From the NCBI GenBank assembly GCA_934613165.1, contig CAKTSW010000089.1, positions 1 through 6,278 on the forward strand: a stretch of 6,278 nucleotides of DNA, given 5' to 3'. Every line of letters starts with the position of its first letter. Position 1 is the first letter of the stretch. The position numbers and the translations under genes are program-made. This DNA comes from an uncultured Ellagibacter sp. Lineage in GTDB: Bacteria > Actinomycetota > Coriobacteriia > Coriobacteriales > Eggerthellaceae. Shown here in pieces: positions 1-6,225 of the stretch. Under the pieces are notes generated by a model. It saw only the letters and a list, made by a program, of their open reading frames with translations, was not told the DNA's origin and ran no database searches.

Positions 1-10
1 CCTCTCTCTC
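1..10 (-). promoter_or_regulatory. Probable ribosome binding site of the next gene (likely tsf)
   Basis: Read on the minus strand, the last ten bases of the window are GAGAGAGAGG, a purine-rich Shine-Dalgarno-like run. No start codon follows inside the window. Its place just after rpsB and its terminator is where tsf (elongation factor Ts) normally starts in bacteria, so this is inferred to be the tsf ribosome binding site. The downstream sequence is not available to confirm it. Confidence 0.35.
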
Positions 11-20
11 GTATCAGTCA

Positions 21-57
21 ATAAGGAAAAGCCGCGCGCCGCTCATCGGGCGCGCGG
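21..57 (-). terminator. Intrinsic terminator after rpsB
   Basis: A perfect 9-bp GC-only stem (arms 32-40 and 49-57) encloses an 8-nt loop (41-48). On the minus strand the second arm is followed by CTTTTCCTTATT, a reasonable U-rich tail, so the element is oriented to stop transcription leaving rpsB. It starts 21 nt after the rpsB stop codon. It would separate, or attenuate into, the gene that follows (probably tsf). Confidence 0.85.
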
Positions 58-78
58 TCGACACTACGTTGTCGGTAG

Positions 79-825
79 TTATTCAGCAGCCGGGGCCTCG
101 GCGGCAGGAGCGGCTTCGCCCTCCATCTCCGCGGCGGTCACCGGGGCGCCGGTGCCGGCGATGACGGCGTCGGCGATGAAGTCGGACAGCAGGCGGACGG
201 AGCGGATCGCGTCGTCGTTCGCCGGGATGCCGTACTCGACGTCGTCCGGGTCGCAGTTCGTGTCAAGCGTGCCGATCACGGGGATGTTCAGGCGCTGGCA
301 CTCATGGATGGCGATGCCCTCGCGGTTGGTGTCGATCACGAACACCGCATCGGGGGTGCGCTTCATGTTGCGGATGCCGTTGAGGTTGGTCTGCAGCTTG
401 GAAAGCTCCTTGTGCAGCAGGATCTGCTCCTTCTTGGGCAGCGCAGCCATGCGGCCGTCGGTGTCCATGGCCTCGAGCTCTTCCATGCGGGCCACGCGGG
501 AGCGGATTGTCTGGAAGTTGGTGAGCATGCCGCCGAGCCAACGGGCGTTCACGTAGGGCATGCCGCAGCGGTTCGCAGCGTCGGCGATGGGCTCCTGAGC
601 CTGCTTCTTGGTGCCGACGAACAGGACGGTGCCGCCCTTCTTCGCGGTCTCGGAAGCGAAGGTGTAGGCCTGGTCGAGGCCGACGAGGGTCTTCTTGAGG
701 TCGATGATGTAGATGTCGCCGCGATGGCCGAAGATATACGGTTTCATCTTCGGGTTCCAGCGGCGGGTCTGATGACCGAAATGCGCGCCTGCATCGAGCA
801 GGGTCTGGATGCTGACTTTCGTCAT
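79..825 (-). CDS. rpsB: 30S ribosomal protein S2
   Basis: Encodes a 248-residue S2 protein, a late-assembling component of the 30S subunit needed for docking of S1 or equivalent contacts at the mRNA exit side. The family is recognisable throughout: the N-terminus [20 protein letters not shown] matches S2 proteins; [13 protein letters not shown] at residues 95-107 is the first S2 signature; and the block [20 protein letters not shown] through [11 protein letters not shown] (about 163-210) is the second. The tail after residue 230 is Ala/Glu-rich ([18 protein letters not shown]), an acidic extension common in high-GC S2 proteins. The ATG at 825 is chosen because family alignment begins there and GGAGAG lies just upstream. 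The frame stays open well upstream, but that part has no S2 character. A promoter at 940-968 and a terminator at 21-57 frame it as its own transcription unit. Confidence 0.97.
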   Translation of the reverse strand: MTKVSIQTLLDAGAHFGHQTRRWNPKMKPYIFGHRGDIYIIDLKKTLVGLDQAYTFASETAKKGGTVLFVGTKKQAQEPIADAANRCGMPYVNARWLGGMLTNFQTIRSRVARMEELEAMDTDGRMAALPKKEQILLHKELSKLQTNLNGIRNMKRTPDAVFVIDTNREGIAIHECQRLNIPVIGTLDTNCDPDDVEYGIPANDDAIRSVRLLSDFIADAVIAGTGAPVTAAEMEGEAAPAAEAPAAE

Positions 826-933
826 GTTCTCTCCATTCGTTAGTCCTCTGCCTATGGTCATCCCCAACTGCCGCAGCCTTTTCCAAGTGGCCACTCGCGG
901 AGTGGGTCGCATAAGCATGTGTAATATAGAAAC
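826..933 (-). promoter_or_regulatory. rpsB 5' leader with inverted repeats
   Basis: If transcription starts about 7 nt after the -10 box at 940-945, the rpsB mRNA has a leader of about 107 nt. Positions 891-905 form a 6-bp hairpin (CCACTC, loop CGC, GAGTGG on the minus strand). The arm at 891-895 is also half of a perfect 10-bp palindrome, AGTGGCCACT, at 886-895. The element therefore has three related half-sites in alternating orientation. Many rpsB leaders carry an S2-responsive control element. Whether this one does is inference, as I cannot match it to a known leader family by eye. Confidence 0.35.
829..834 (-). promoter_or_regulatory. rpsB ribosome binding site
   Basis: GGAGAG on the minus strand, 3 nt before the ATG at 825. 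It decides the rpsB start, because the reading frame remains open far upstream with other in-frame ATGs (for example at 918-920) that lack a comparable site. Confidence 0.75.
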
Positions 934-939
934 CGTTGA

Positions 940-968
940 ATTATAACGCCCCCGCACCGCTCTTTCAA
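940..968 (-). promoter_or_regulatory. Sigma-70-type promoter for rpsB
   Basis: On the minus strand the -35 box TTGAAA (963-968) is separated by exactly 17 nt (946-962) from a consensus -10 box TATAAT (940-945). That is five of six and six of six consensus bases at the optimal spacing. The predicted start is near 932-934. Strong promoters are expected for ribosomal protein genes. It lies inside the stem-loop that ends the preceding gene: the -35 box occupies the loop and the spacer covers the second stem arm. Confidence 0.75.
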
Positions 969-981
969 GGGTGCAGGGGCG
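946..981 (-). terminator. Stem-loop terminator of the MetRS-like gene
   Basis: Arms 947-958 and 970-981 form a 12-bp GC-rich stem with an 11-nt loop (959-969). The only non-Watson-Crick position (953 with 975) is C/A on the plus strand but a G-U wobble in the minus-strand RNA, which indicates that the minus-strand transcript is the functional one. The following bases, TTATAATTC, make only a weak U-tract and double as the rpsB -10 region. Termination may therefore be partial. Confidence 0.7.
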
Positions 982-1007
982 AGAATCTTGCTTCTGCCGG
1001 CAAACGC

Positions 1008-1019
1008 GCGCGATCGCGC
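1008..1019. repeat. 12-bp perfect palindrome GCGCGATCGCGC
   Basis: A perfect palindrome between the stop of the MetRS-like gene and its terminator stem-loop, containing the octamer GCGATCGC. It has no spacer, so it would make a poor hairpin. It could be a protein binding or methylation site, or chance in GC-rich DNA. No function is assigned. Confidence 0.3.
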
Positions 1020-1034
1020 AAGACGAAGGCTCGG

Positions 1035-3062
1035 CTACTTCTTCTTGATCTGGCTCGGATGCTTCTCGAAGAAGTCGTAGCGCGGCGGGAGCTCGTGGAT
1101 GCGGTGCGCGCCCAGGGTAATCTCGCTCGCGCCGCAGAGCTCCTCCATGCTCTCGAAGTCGTAGTTCCAGCTGAAGAAGTCGCCAAACTCGAAGTTCATG
1201 TGGTCGCAGATCTTCTCGCACCCGAACGGAACGATCGGATGCATGAGCAGCGTGCAGATGCGCAGCAGGTAGAACGAGTCGACGAGCACCTGGCGACGCG
1301 CCTCGACGTTGCCCGAAAGCTCCGCCTCGCGGATGCGATCGGTCCAGTACTTGTTCGAGAAGCGGATGAACTCGTCCATGAGCGACATCACGGTGTGCAG
1401 CTCGACTTTGTGCATGAGCTCGTCGTACGTGCGGAGGGTGGCGTGGGCGCGCTCGACCGCTTCCTCGCTCACCTTCCCGAGCGGCATCATGCCATCGAAG
1501 TTCTTCTGCGCCTCGTAGAAGCAGCTCCGCCCAAGGCGGTTGAAGACGTTGGTGAGCAGCGTCCCCTCTTTGAGCGCCGGGTCGGCCACACGGGGATCGG
1601 TGCGCTTCGACTCGTCAGGGTCGAACGGCTTCGGTTTGAACCCGACCGACTTCTGGTCAAGGCCGAGCGCGAGGAAATGCGCGCGCAGCTGCTCGGGGGT
1701 GTAGTAGTCGAGCAGCTCATCGGCCGTCGGGGGCTTCACCGAACCCGACGACGACGCCTTCTTGTTCCCAAGCAGCAGATGGTGGTTCGCGATAAGCGTC
1801 GTCTGGCGAAGCACGGGCGCGTCGTCGTCCCCGAAGATCGAGCCGGGGCGCAGCGCCTCCCACAGCGCCGGCTGCGCGACGCCGTAGAAGTACAGGTTGT
1901 CCTGCCCGATGAATTGGTAGACGCATGCGTCGTCCGAGCACCAGAAGTCCTGCCATGACGAGCGCGGAAGCCCGAGCTTGTCGTTCACCGCCATGGTGAA
2001 CGAGATCGGCGCCCAGAGCGATTCGGGCCAGCACCACACGGTGAGGCCCTCGACCCCGTCGATCACCGGCGCCTTCACGCCCCACTCGATGTTGCCGGTG
2101 ATGCGGAACGGGACGAGCGTCTTGCCCATGCGGAAGCGGATGTTCGCGTTCGCGAGCAGCGGGCGGGCCGCATCGCGATCTTCGATCGAGGAGAATTCAA
2201 GCTCGAAGCTCTGCTTGCCCTTCTCCGCCGGGCGGAAAACGTGCTCGGGCAGCGTGTCGGCGATTGCGCGATAAGCCTCCTCGGCCTCGTTCTTCACGTA
2301 CACGACCGGCGGCGCCAAGAACTCCTCGATGGTTTGGGGAACGACGTCGCGCACCTCCGGGTCGTCTTTCAGCTCCTGGACGCGTTCTTTCAGAAACTCG
2401 CTGAACGCCGGCAAATCGAAGTACCAGTTCTCGACCGGACGCATCTCGGGCACCGTGCCCGTGATCGACGACTTCGGCGCGATGAGGTCGACCGGGTCGT
2501 ACTGGTGCCCCAGATCGCACTCGTCGGCATACGCGTGCTCCGATTTGCACCCCTGCACCGGGCAGTGCCCCACCACCTGACGCCCGTTCAGAAACGTCTG
2601 CGCCTCGGTGTCGTAGAACTGCAGCGTCGACTCCTTATGGAGGAACCCGCGCTCGTAAAGCTTCTCGATGAATGCCTCGGAAACGGCCTGGTGTACTTCG
2701 CCCGCGTGCCCGATGCCCGACCCATCGTAGATCGACAGGCTGATGCCGTAGGACTCAAGCGTCTTCGCCTGGCGCTCATGGTTGCACATGACGTAGTCGG
2801 AGATGGAGCCGTCGAACTCGCCCGCCTCGACGAGCTTGCGATACCCCTCGTTGATTGGCGATCCGAAGCAGTCGGTGCCGGAAACGAAGCGCACGTTCTC
2901 CTCGCCGATCCGGTCACGCAAGAAGCGGGCGAACGCGTCGGCCGGCACGAATACGCCGCCGACGTGCCCGAAGTGCAGCGGCTTGTTGCCGTACGGCATG
3001 CCTGCGGTGACCACCGCGCGATGGGGCCACGCCACCGTCGAACCGTTAGTGTTGGGTGTCAT
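1035..3062 (-). CDS. metG: Divergent methionyl-tRNA synthetase-family class I tRNA ligase
   Basis: A 675-residue class I aminoacyl-tRNA synthetase of the MetRS type, expected to charge tRNA with methionine in the cytosol. From the N-terminus: a Rossmann start with [11 protein letters not shown], the HIGH motif being H30-F-G-H33; GTDCFGSPI (62-70); a zinc-knuckle-like insert with C167, C172, C182 and H186; then [14 protein letters not shown] and [10 protein letters not shown], which align closely with E. coli Met[12 protein letters not shown] (384-394); and a helical anticodon-binding region from about 500. Oddities: the KMSKS loop reads KASSS (435-439); the methionine-pocket Phe-His pair of E. 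coli MetG is Phe-Tyr (392-393); the usual Asn...Pro-Trp anticodon element reads NKYWTDR (570-576) without Pro-Trp; and about 70 extra residues (about 250-318) interrupt the catalytic domain. The start overlaps sppA by 17 nt and has an upstream GAAGGAG. Family placement is secure; being the cell's main MetRS is not. Confidence 0.85.
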   Translation of the reverse strand: MTPNTNGSTVAWPHRAVVTAGMPYGNKPLHFGHVGGVFVPADAFARFLRDRIGEENVRFVSGTDCFGSPINEGYRKLVEAGEFDGSISDYVMCNHERQAKTLESYGISLSIYDGSGIGHAGEVHQAVSEAFIEKLYERGFLHKESTLQFYDTEAQTFLNGRQVVGHCPVQGCKSEHAYADECDLGHQYDPVDLIAPKSSITGTVPEMRPVENWYFDLPAFSEFLKERVQELKDDPEVRDVVPQTIEEFLAPPVVYVKNEAEEAYRAIADTLPEHVFRPAEKGKQSFELEFSSIEDRDAARPLLANANIRFRMGKTLVPFRITGNIEWGVKAPVIDGVEGLTVWCWPESLWAPISFTMAVNDKLGLPRSSWQDFWCSDDACVYQFIGQDNLYFYGVAQPALWEALRPGSIFGDDDAPVLRQTTLIANHHLLLGNKKASSSGSVKPPTADELLDYYTPEQLRAHFLALGLDQKSVGFKPKPFDPDESKRTDPRVADPALKEGTLLTNVFNRLGRSCFYEAQKNFDGMMPLGKVSEEAVERAHATLRTYDELMHKVELHTVMSLMDEFIRFSNKYWTDRIREAELSGNVEARRQVLVDSFYLLRICTLLMHPIVPFGCEKICDHMNFEFGDFFSWNYDFESMEELCGASEITLGAHRIHELPPRYDFFEKHPSQIKKK

Positions 3063-4125
3063 TGTCGGATAGCTCCTTCAATTTCTGTGCGTATGTTTCA
3101 TCAGTAGAGTCACTGCTCGAAAGCAGGCCGACGAGCGACGACAAATCGCTCGATGACGGCTCAAGGCTCACGACGGTGTAGTTGCGGGCGCCGCCGAGCT
3201 CAGCTGCCTTGGCAATCGCGTCCTCCCGCGTCCCGATCTCGTCCGCGAGACCGTTGTCAACGGCATCCATTCCCGTGAACGTCATGCCGGTCGCGAGCGC
3301 GCTGACCTCGTCGGTCGTCATGCTGCGCCCCTCGGCGACGTTCTCGATGAACGTCGCATTGATGCTGTCGACCATCGCCTGGTAGTAGGCGCGCTCCTCG
3401 TCGGTCAGCGGACGCGTGCCGTAACTCGAGTCCTTGCTTTTCGCCGAGGTGATGTTGTCTATTGTAATGCCAAGCTTGTCGAGCAGGCCCGAAACGTCGG
3501 TCACCTGCATGGCCGTGCCGATGGCCCCGATCGCCGTCGTCTTCGCGGTGAAGATGTAGTCGGCCTGCGACGAGATCTCGTACGCCGCGCTCGCGTTCAT
3601 CGACGCGCTCGAGACGACGATGGGCTTCGAGAAGTCGCGGACATAGGCCGCCATCTCCTCGCCCGCCGTGGCGGTGCCTCCGCCGGAGTTCACCCGCAGG
3701 ACCACGGCTTTGATGTGGGGATTCGCCTCGGCCTGGTCAAGTTGCGCCTTCAACCCCTCGGGGCTTGCGGTCGAGCCGTCGTAGTCGATCGTTCCGTCGA
3801 TCTCGATCACGCCGATGGCGTCGCCCGAAAGCGAATCGAGCGCGCTTTCCTCTCCTGTGCCAAGCGAGGAAGAGACCGCCGAGTTCACAACGCTCGTACA
3901 CGACGCGAGTCCCGCGAACATGAGCAGGAAGAATAGGACCACGGCGACGAGCGCGACGATCCATCCTCTGCTTTTCTTCTGCGGCGGAGCGGGCGCATAC
4001 GCCGCACTATAATAGCCGGGCGCCGGAGAGCCGTAAGGGAAAGCCGCGCCATTCGGCGGCTGCATGCGTTCGGACTGGCCCGGCTGGGGGCTCTGCGGGC
4101 GTTCGTTTTCGGGAGTTCGATCCAT
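3046..4125 (-). CDS. sppA: S49 family signal peptide peptidase SppA
   Basis: A 359-residue membrane-anchored serine protease of the SppA/S49 family, which degrades signal peptides left in the membrane after secretion and trims membrane-associated proteins. Residues 1-52 are a Pro/Gln/Tyr-rich cytoplasmic tail ending in KKSR. Residues 54-75 are one hydrophobic segment, so the catalytic domain faces outward. The domain starts at GVIEIDGTI (105-113) and contains VLRVNSGGG (142-150), ASMNASAAYEIS (174-185) with the predicted nucleophile S179, IGAIGTAM, and SAKSKDSSYGTRPLT with the predicted general base K231, followed by the expected helical part TFIENVAEGRSMTTDEV and GLADEIG. The length suits the short Bacillus-type SppA with one protease domain rather than the duplicated E. 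coli form. The usual NSPGG reads NSGGG, and ASGG reads ASAA. A lipobox-like LASC (73-76) ends the hydrophobic segment. It starts 111 nt after rho and overlaps the next gene. Confidence 0.92.
   Translation of the reverse strand: MDRTPENERPQSPQPGQSERMQPPNGAAFPYGSPAPGYYSAAYAPAPPQKKSRGWIVALVAVVLFFLLMFAGLASCTSVVNSAVSSSLGTGEESALDSLSGDAIGVIEIDGTIDYDGSTASPEGLKAQLDQAEANPHIKAVVLRVNSGGGTATAGEEMAAYVRDFSKPIVVSSASMNASAAYEISSQADYIFTAKTTAIGAIGTAMQVTDVSGLLDKLGITIDNITSAKSKDSSYGTRPLTDEERAYYQAMVDSINATFIENVAEGRSMTTDEVSALATGMTFTGMDAVDNGLADEIGTREDAIAKAAELGGARNYTVVSLEPSSSDLSSLVGLLSSSDSTDETYAQKLKELSDNDTQH
3073..3079 (-). promoter_or_regulatory. Ribosome binding site of the MetRS-like gene inside sppA
   Basis: GAAGGAG on the minus strand, 10 nt before the ATG at 3062. 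It lies entirely within the last codons of sppA, and the two genes overlap by 17 nt (3046-3062). This arrangement points to co-transcription and probably translational coupling, and it supports the chosen start. Confidence 0.7.
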
Positions 4126-4129
4126 CCTG

Positions 4130-4135
4130 CCTCCT
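4130..4135 (-). promoter_or_regulatory. sppA ribosome binding site
   Basis: A consensus AGGAGG on the minus strand, 4 nt before the ATG at 4125. The spacing is short but the match is complete, and the next in-frame ATG (residue 21) has no such site. Confidence 0.65.
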
Positions 4136-4171
4136 ACTCGTCAACTTATCCATACTACCCCATATACGACG

Positions 4172-4205
4172 AACGGGGACGGCAACATGATGCCCCGCCC
4201 CCGTT
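4172..4205 (-). terminator. Stem-loop between rho and sppA, possible weak terminator
   Basis: Arms 4172-4182 and 4195-4205 form an 11-bp stem in the minus-strand RNA (loop 4183-4194). One pair (4179 with 4198) is a U-G wobble on the minus strand but a mismatch on the plus strand, so the minus transcript is the likely functional form. The bases after it, CGTCGTATATGG, are not a U-tract. It could be a partial terminator, an mRNA 3'-end stabiliser, or a processing site between rho and sppA. Confidence 0.45.
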
Positions 4206-4215
4206 TCGTTACCAG

Positions 4216-4229
4216 TCGCCGTACGGCGA
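4216..4229. repeat. 14-bp perfect palindrome just after rho
   Basis: TCGCCGTACGGCGA is a perfect palindrome starting 7 nt after the rho stop codon. As RNA it can form a 5-bp hairpin with a GUAC loop. Together with the stem-loop at 4172-4205 it makes two tandem hairpins in the 111-nt rho-sppA gap. Its role is unknown. Confidence 0.4.
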
Positions 4230-4236
4230 GCCGATG

Positions 4237-6222
4237 CTAGAACTCGAAGCTCTCGTCGGCCTTCCCGTGCTGCGCCTGCGCCTTCTTCGCCGTGCGGAGA
4301 AGGAATTCCGTGTTCGTTTCCGTTCGCTTGAGCGACTTTATGAGCATGTCCATCGCGCGCTCGGTGTTGTTCATGTTCGACAGGATCCGACGGACAGCCC
4401 AGATGAGCGGCGCCTCCTGAGGATCGAGCAGCAGATCCTCCTTGCGCGTTCCACTCGTGACCGGGTCGATCGCCGGGAAGATGCGACGGTCGGCGAGGTT
4501 GCGGTCGAGCTTGAGCTCCATATTGCCCGTGCCCTTGAACTCCTCGAAGATGACCTCGTCCATCTTCGAGCCGGTGTCGATGAGCGCAGAGGCCAAGATG
4601 GTGAGGCTTCCGCCGCCTTCGATGTTGCGCGCAGCGCCGAGGAAGCGCTTCGGCGGATAGAGCGCCGTCGAGTCCACGCCGCCGGAAAGGATGCGTCCGG
4701 ACGCGGGCTGCGCCAGGTTGTACGCGCGCGCAAGGCGCGTGATCGAGTCGAGAAGGATCACGACGTCCTGTCCAAGCTCGACCAGGCGCTTCGCACGCTC
4801 GACGACGAGCTCGGCGACAGCGATGTGGTTCTCGCATGGCATGTCGAACGTCGACGACACGACTTCACCGCGAACCGAGCGCTCCATGTCGGTGACTTCC
4901 TCGGGGCGTTCGTCCACGAGCAGGCACATGAGGTGCACCTCGGGGTTGTTCGCCGTGATCGACGCCGCGATATCTTTGAGTATCGTGGTCTTGCCGGCCT
5001 TCGGCGGAGACACGATAAGGCCGCGCTGGCCCTTGCCGATCGGAGCGGCCAAATCGATGACGCGCGCGGTAATGGTGCTCTTCCCGTGTTCCATGACAAG
5101 GCGCTCATCGGGGTAAACCGGCGTCAGCTCAGAGAACTTCGGCCTCCGCGAAGCTTCTTCCACGGGCACACCGTTCACGGCGACGACCTTCTGAATCGCC
5201 GGGTACTTCTCGTTTTCGCGAGCAGGGCGCGTCTGCCCGCTCACCATATCGCCCTTGCGCAGGCCGTTGCGGCGAATCATCGACAGCCCGACATAGGCGT
5301 CCGTTTCGCTCGGAAGGTAACCTTGCGTGCGGAGGAAGCCGTAACCGTCCGGCATGATATCGAGGATGCCCGAAACCTCAAGAAAGCCCTCAGCCTTGAC
5401 GCTTGCCTCGTACACCGCCTCGACAAGCTCCGCCTTCTTCAAGCCGGATACGTCGAGTTCGAGTTCCTGCGCCTTCTCGCGCAGCTCGGCTACCTTCAGC
5501 TTGGCAAGCTCTTCCTTATTAACGCTTGGAACGATCTCGCGGTTCTGCTGATTGCGCTGGCGGCGTTGCTTGCGGTCGTTGTTGCGCTTCTGCTGGGACT
5601 GCTTCTGGTTGTTCTGGCGGTCCTTATTGTGGTGGTTCGAGCGGTACTTGTCGTTTTGCCTCTGATCGGTTCGTTCGCCCGCATCACCGCGCGAACGGTG
5701 AACATGAACCGTCGTATGGTCTTTACGGGACGACGCAGAATCGCCCTCGCCGGAACGTTTCGGCGAGGATTCATCCGCACGAGATTCCTCTCGCGGCTGA
5801 GCAGCCGCTTTCGCATCGTCACGAGCCGGTTTATCGTCGGAGGCCCGCTCGGTTCGCTCGGAAGAAGCGACGTCGTCCGCCGGCGCGGCGGGTGCAATCT
5901 GGGAGCCCTCTGCTACTGCAGCCTCCTCAATCGGCTTCTTACGCGGGCGTCCGGGGCGTCGTTTGGGCTTTTCAGGGACGGATTGTTCCTGCGCTGCATC
6001 GGCGGAAGCAGCCGTTTCGCTCTTTCGGGGGCGACCCGGACGGCGCTTCGGCTTTGCATCGGAAGAGGCATCCTGAGCAGATGCCGAATCCGTTCCCTGA
6101 TCGGGGTTCTTGCGAGGGCGACCCGGACCGCGCTTCACGGCGGTCGTGCTCCGCTTGCGCGGCGTCGGCTTCTCGGCCGAGTCAGACGCGGGAGCGTCTT
6201 TCGTTACTTCAACATCGCTCAT
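4237..6222 (-). CDS. rho: Transcription termination factor Rho with long AT-hook/disordered N-terminus
   Basis: A 661-residue Rho, the hexameric RNA translocase that ends transcription at Rho-dependent sites. Residues 1-230 are an extra low-complexity region: three AT-hook-like units (29-38, 57-67, 85-95), an acidic/Ser-rich stretch, then an Asn/Gln/Arg/Lys-rich tract (about 185-229). The conserved part follows: Rho N-terminal helical domain (about 235-272); cold-shock-like RNA-binding domain (about 280-345, with DGYGFLR); and the ATPase core with Walker A SPPKAGKT (405-412), DERPEE (437-442), Walker B VVILLD (487-492), Q-loop SGGVDSTAL (513-521), R-loop [10 protein letters not shown] (561-570), and the arginine finger in SGTRKE (R593, equivalent to E. 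coli R366). All key residues are present. E. coli Rho is 419 residues, so the surplus is the N-terminus. The ATG at 6222 lies 3 nt after the preceding stop, with a modest AGCAGG site 8 nt upstream, which suggests co-transcription with the aldolase. Confidence 0.98.
   Translation of the reverse strand: MSDVEVTKDAPASDSAEKPTPRKRSTTAVKRGPGRPRKNPDQGTDSASAQDASSDAKPKRRPGRPRKSETAASADAAQEQSVPEKPKRRPGRPRKKPIEEAAVAEGSQIAPAAPADDVASSERTERASDDKPARDDAKAAAQPREESRADESSPKRSGEGDSASSRKDHTTVHVHRSRGDAGERTDQRQNDKYRSNHHNKDRQNNQKQSQQKRNNDRKQRRQRNQQNREIVPSVNKEELAKLKVAELREKAQELELDVSGLKKAELVEAVYEASVKAEGFLEVSGILDIMPDGYGFLRTQGYLPSETDAYVGLSMIRRNGLRKGDMVSGQTRPARENEKYPAIQKVVAVNGVPVEEASRRPKFSELTPVYPDERLVMEHGKSTITARVIDLAAPIGKGQRGLIVSPPKAGKTTILKDIAASITANNPEVHLMCLLVDERPEEVTDMERSVRGEVVSSTFDMPCENHIAVAELVVERAKRLVELGQDVVILLDSITRLARAYNLAQPASGRILSGGVDSTALYPPKRFLGAARNIEGGGSLTILASALIDTGSKMDEVIFEEFKGTGNMELKLDRNLADRRIFPAIDPVTSGTRKEDLLLDPQEAPLIWAVRRILSNMNNTERAMDMLIKSLKRTETNTEFLLRTAKKAQAQHGKADESFEF
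5938..6138 (-). repeat. Three AT-hook-encoding repeats in rho
   Basis: Three copies of a GRPRK-centred unit lie at residues 29-38 (nt 6109-6138), 57-67 (nt 6022-6054) and 85-95 (nt 5938-5970). The second and third are identical in protein, [11 protein letters not shown]; the first is [10 protein letters not shown]. The GRP cores are 29 and 28 residues apart. The third copy differs from the others in DNA sequence through synonymous changes, so the protein motif appears to be what is kept. GRP flanked by basic residues is the classic minor-groove AT-hook core. Confidence 0.8.
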
Positions 6223-6225
6223 CGG

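Noticed and set aside
826..1221. N-terminal extension of rpsB by up to 132 codons, including in-frame ATGs at 918-920 and 912-914
   Set aside because: The upstream sequence has no S2 similarity, covers the promoter, terminator and end of the MetRS-like gene, and lacks a ribosome binding site. The ATG at 825 has GGAGAG and matches family starts.
936..1958. Long open frame on the plus strand (340 codons) opposite the MetRS-like gene and terminator region
   Set aside because: Its protein is a run of Arg, Val, Leu and Glu with no recognisable motif. It lies antisense to a clearly conserved synthetase, and such open frames are common opposite genes in GC-rich DNA.
2241..3107. Plus-strand open frame of 288 codons opposite the N-terminal half of the MetRS-like gene
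   Set aside because: Low-complexity composition, no ribosome binding site of note, and fully antisense to conserved coding sequence.
4126..4171. Possible sppA promoter with AT-rich boxes (TATATG, TAGTAT, GGATAA on the minus strand)
   Set aside because: No -35-like box sits at 16-18 nt from any of them, so no promoter is called.
4007..4837. Minus-strand open frame of 276 codons in another frame across the 3' part of rho and into sppA
   Set aside because: It is an Arg/Ala/Gly-rich shadow of the rho ATPase domain in a different frame.
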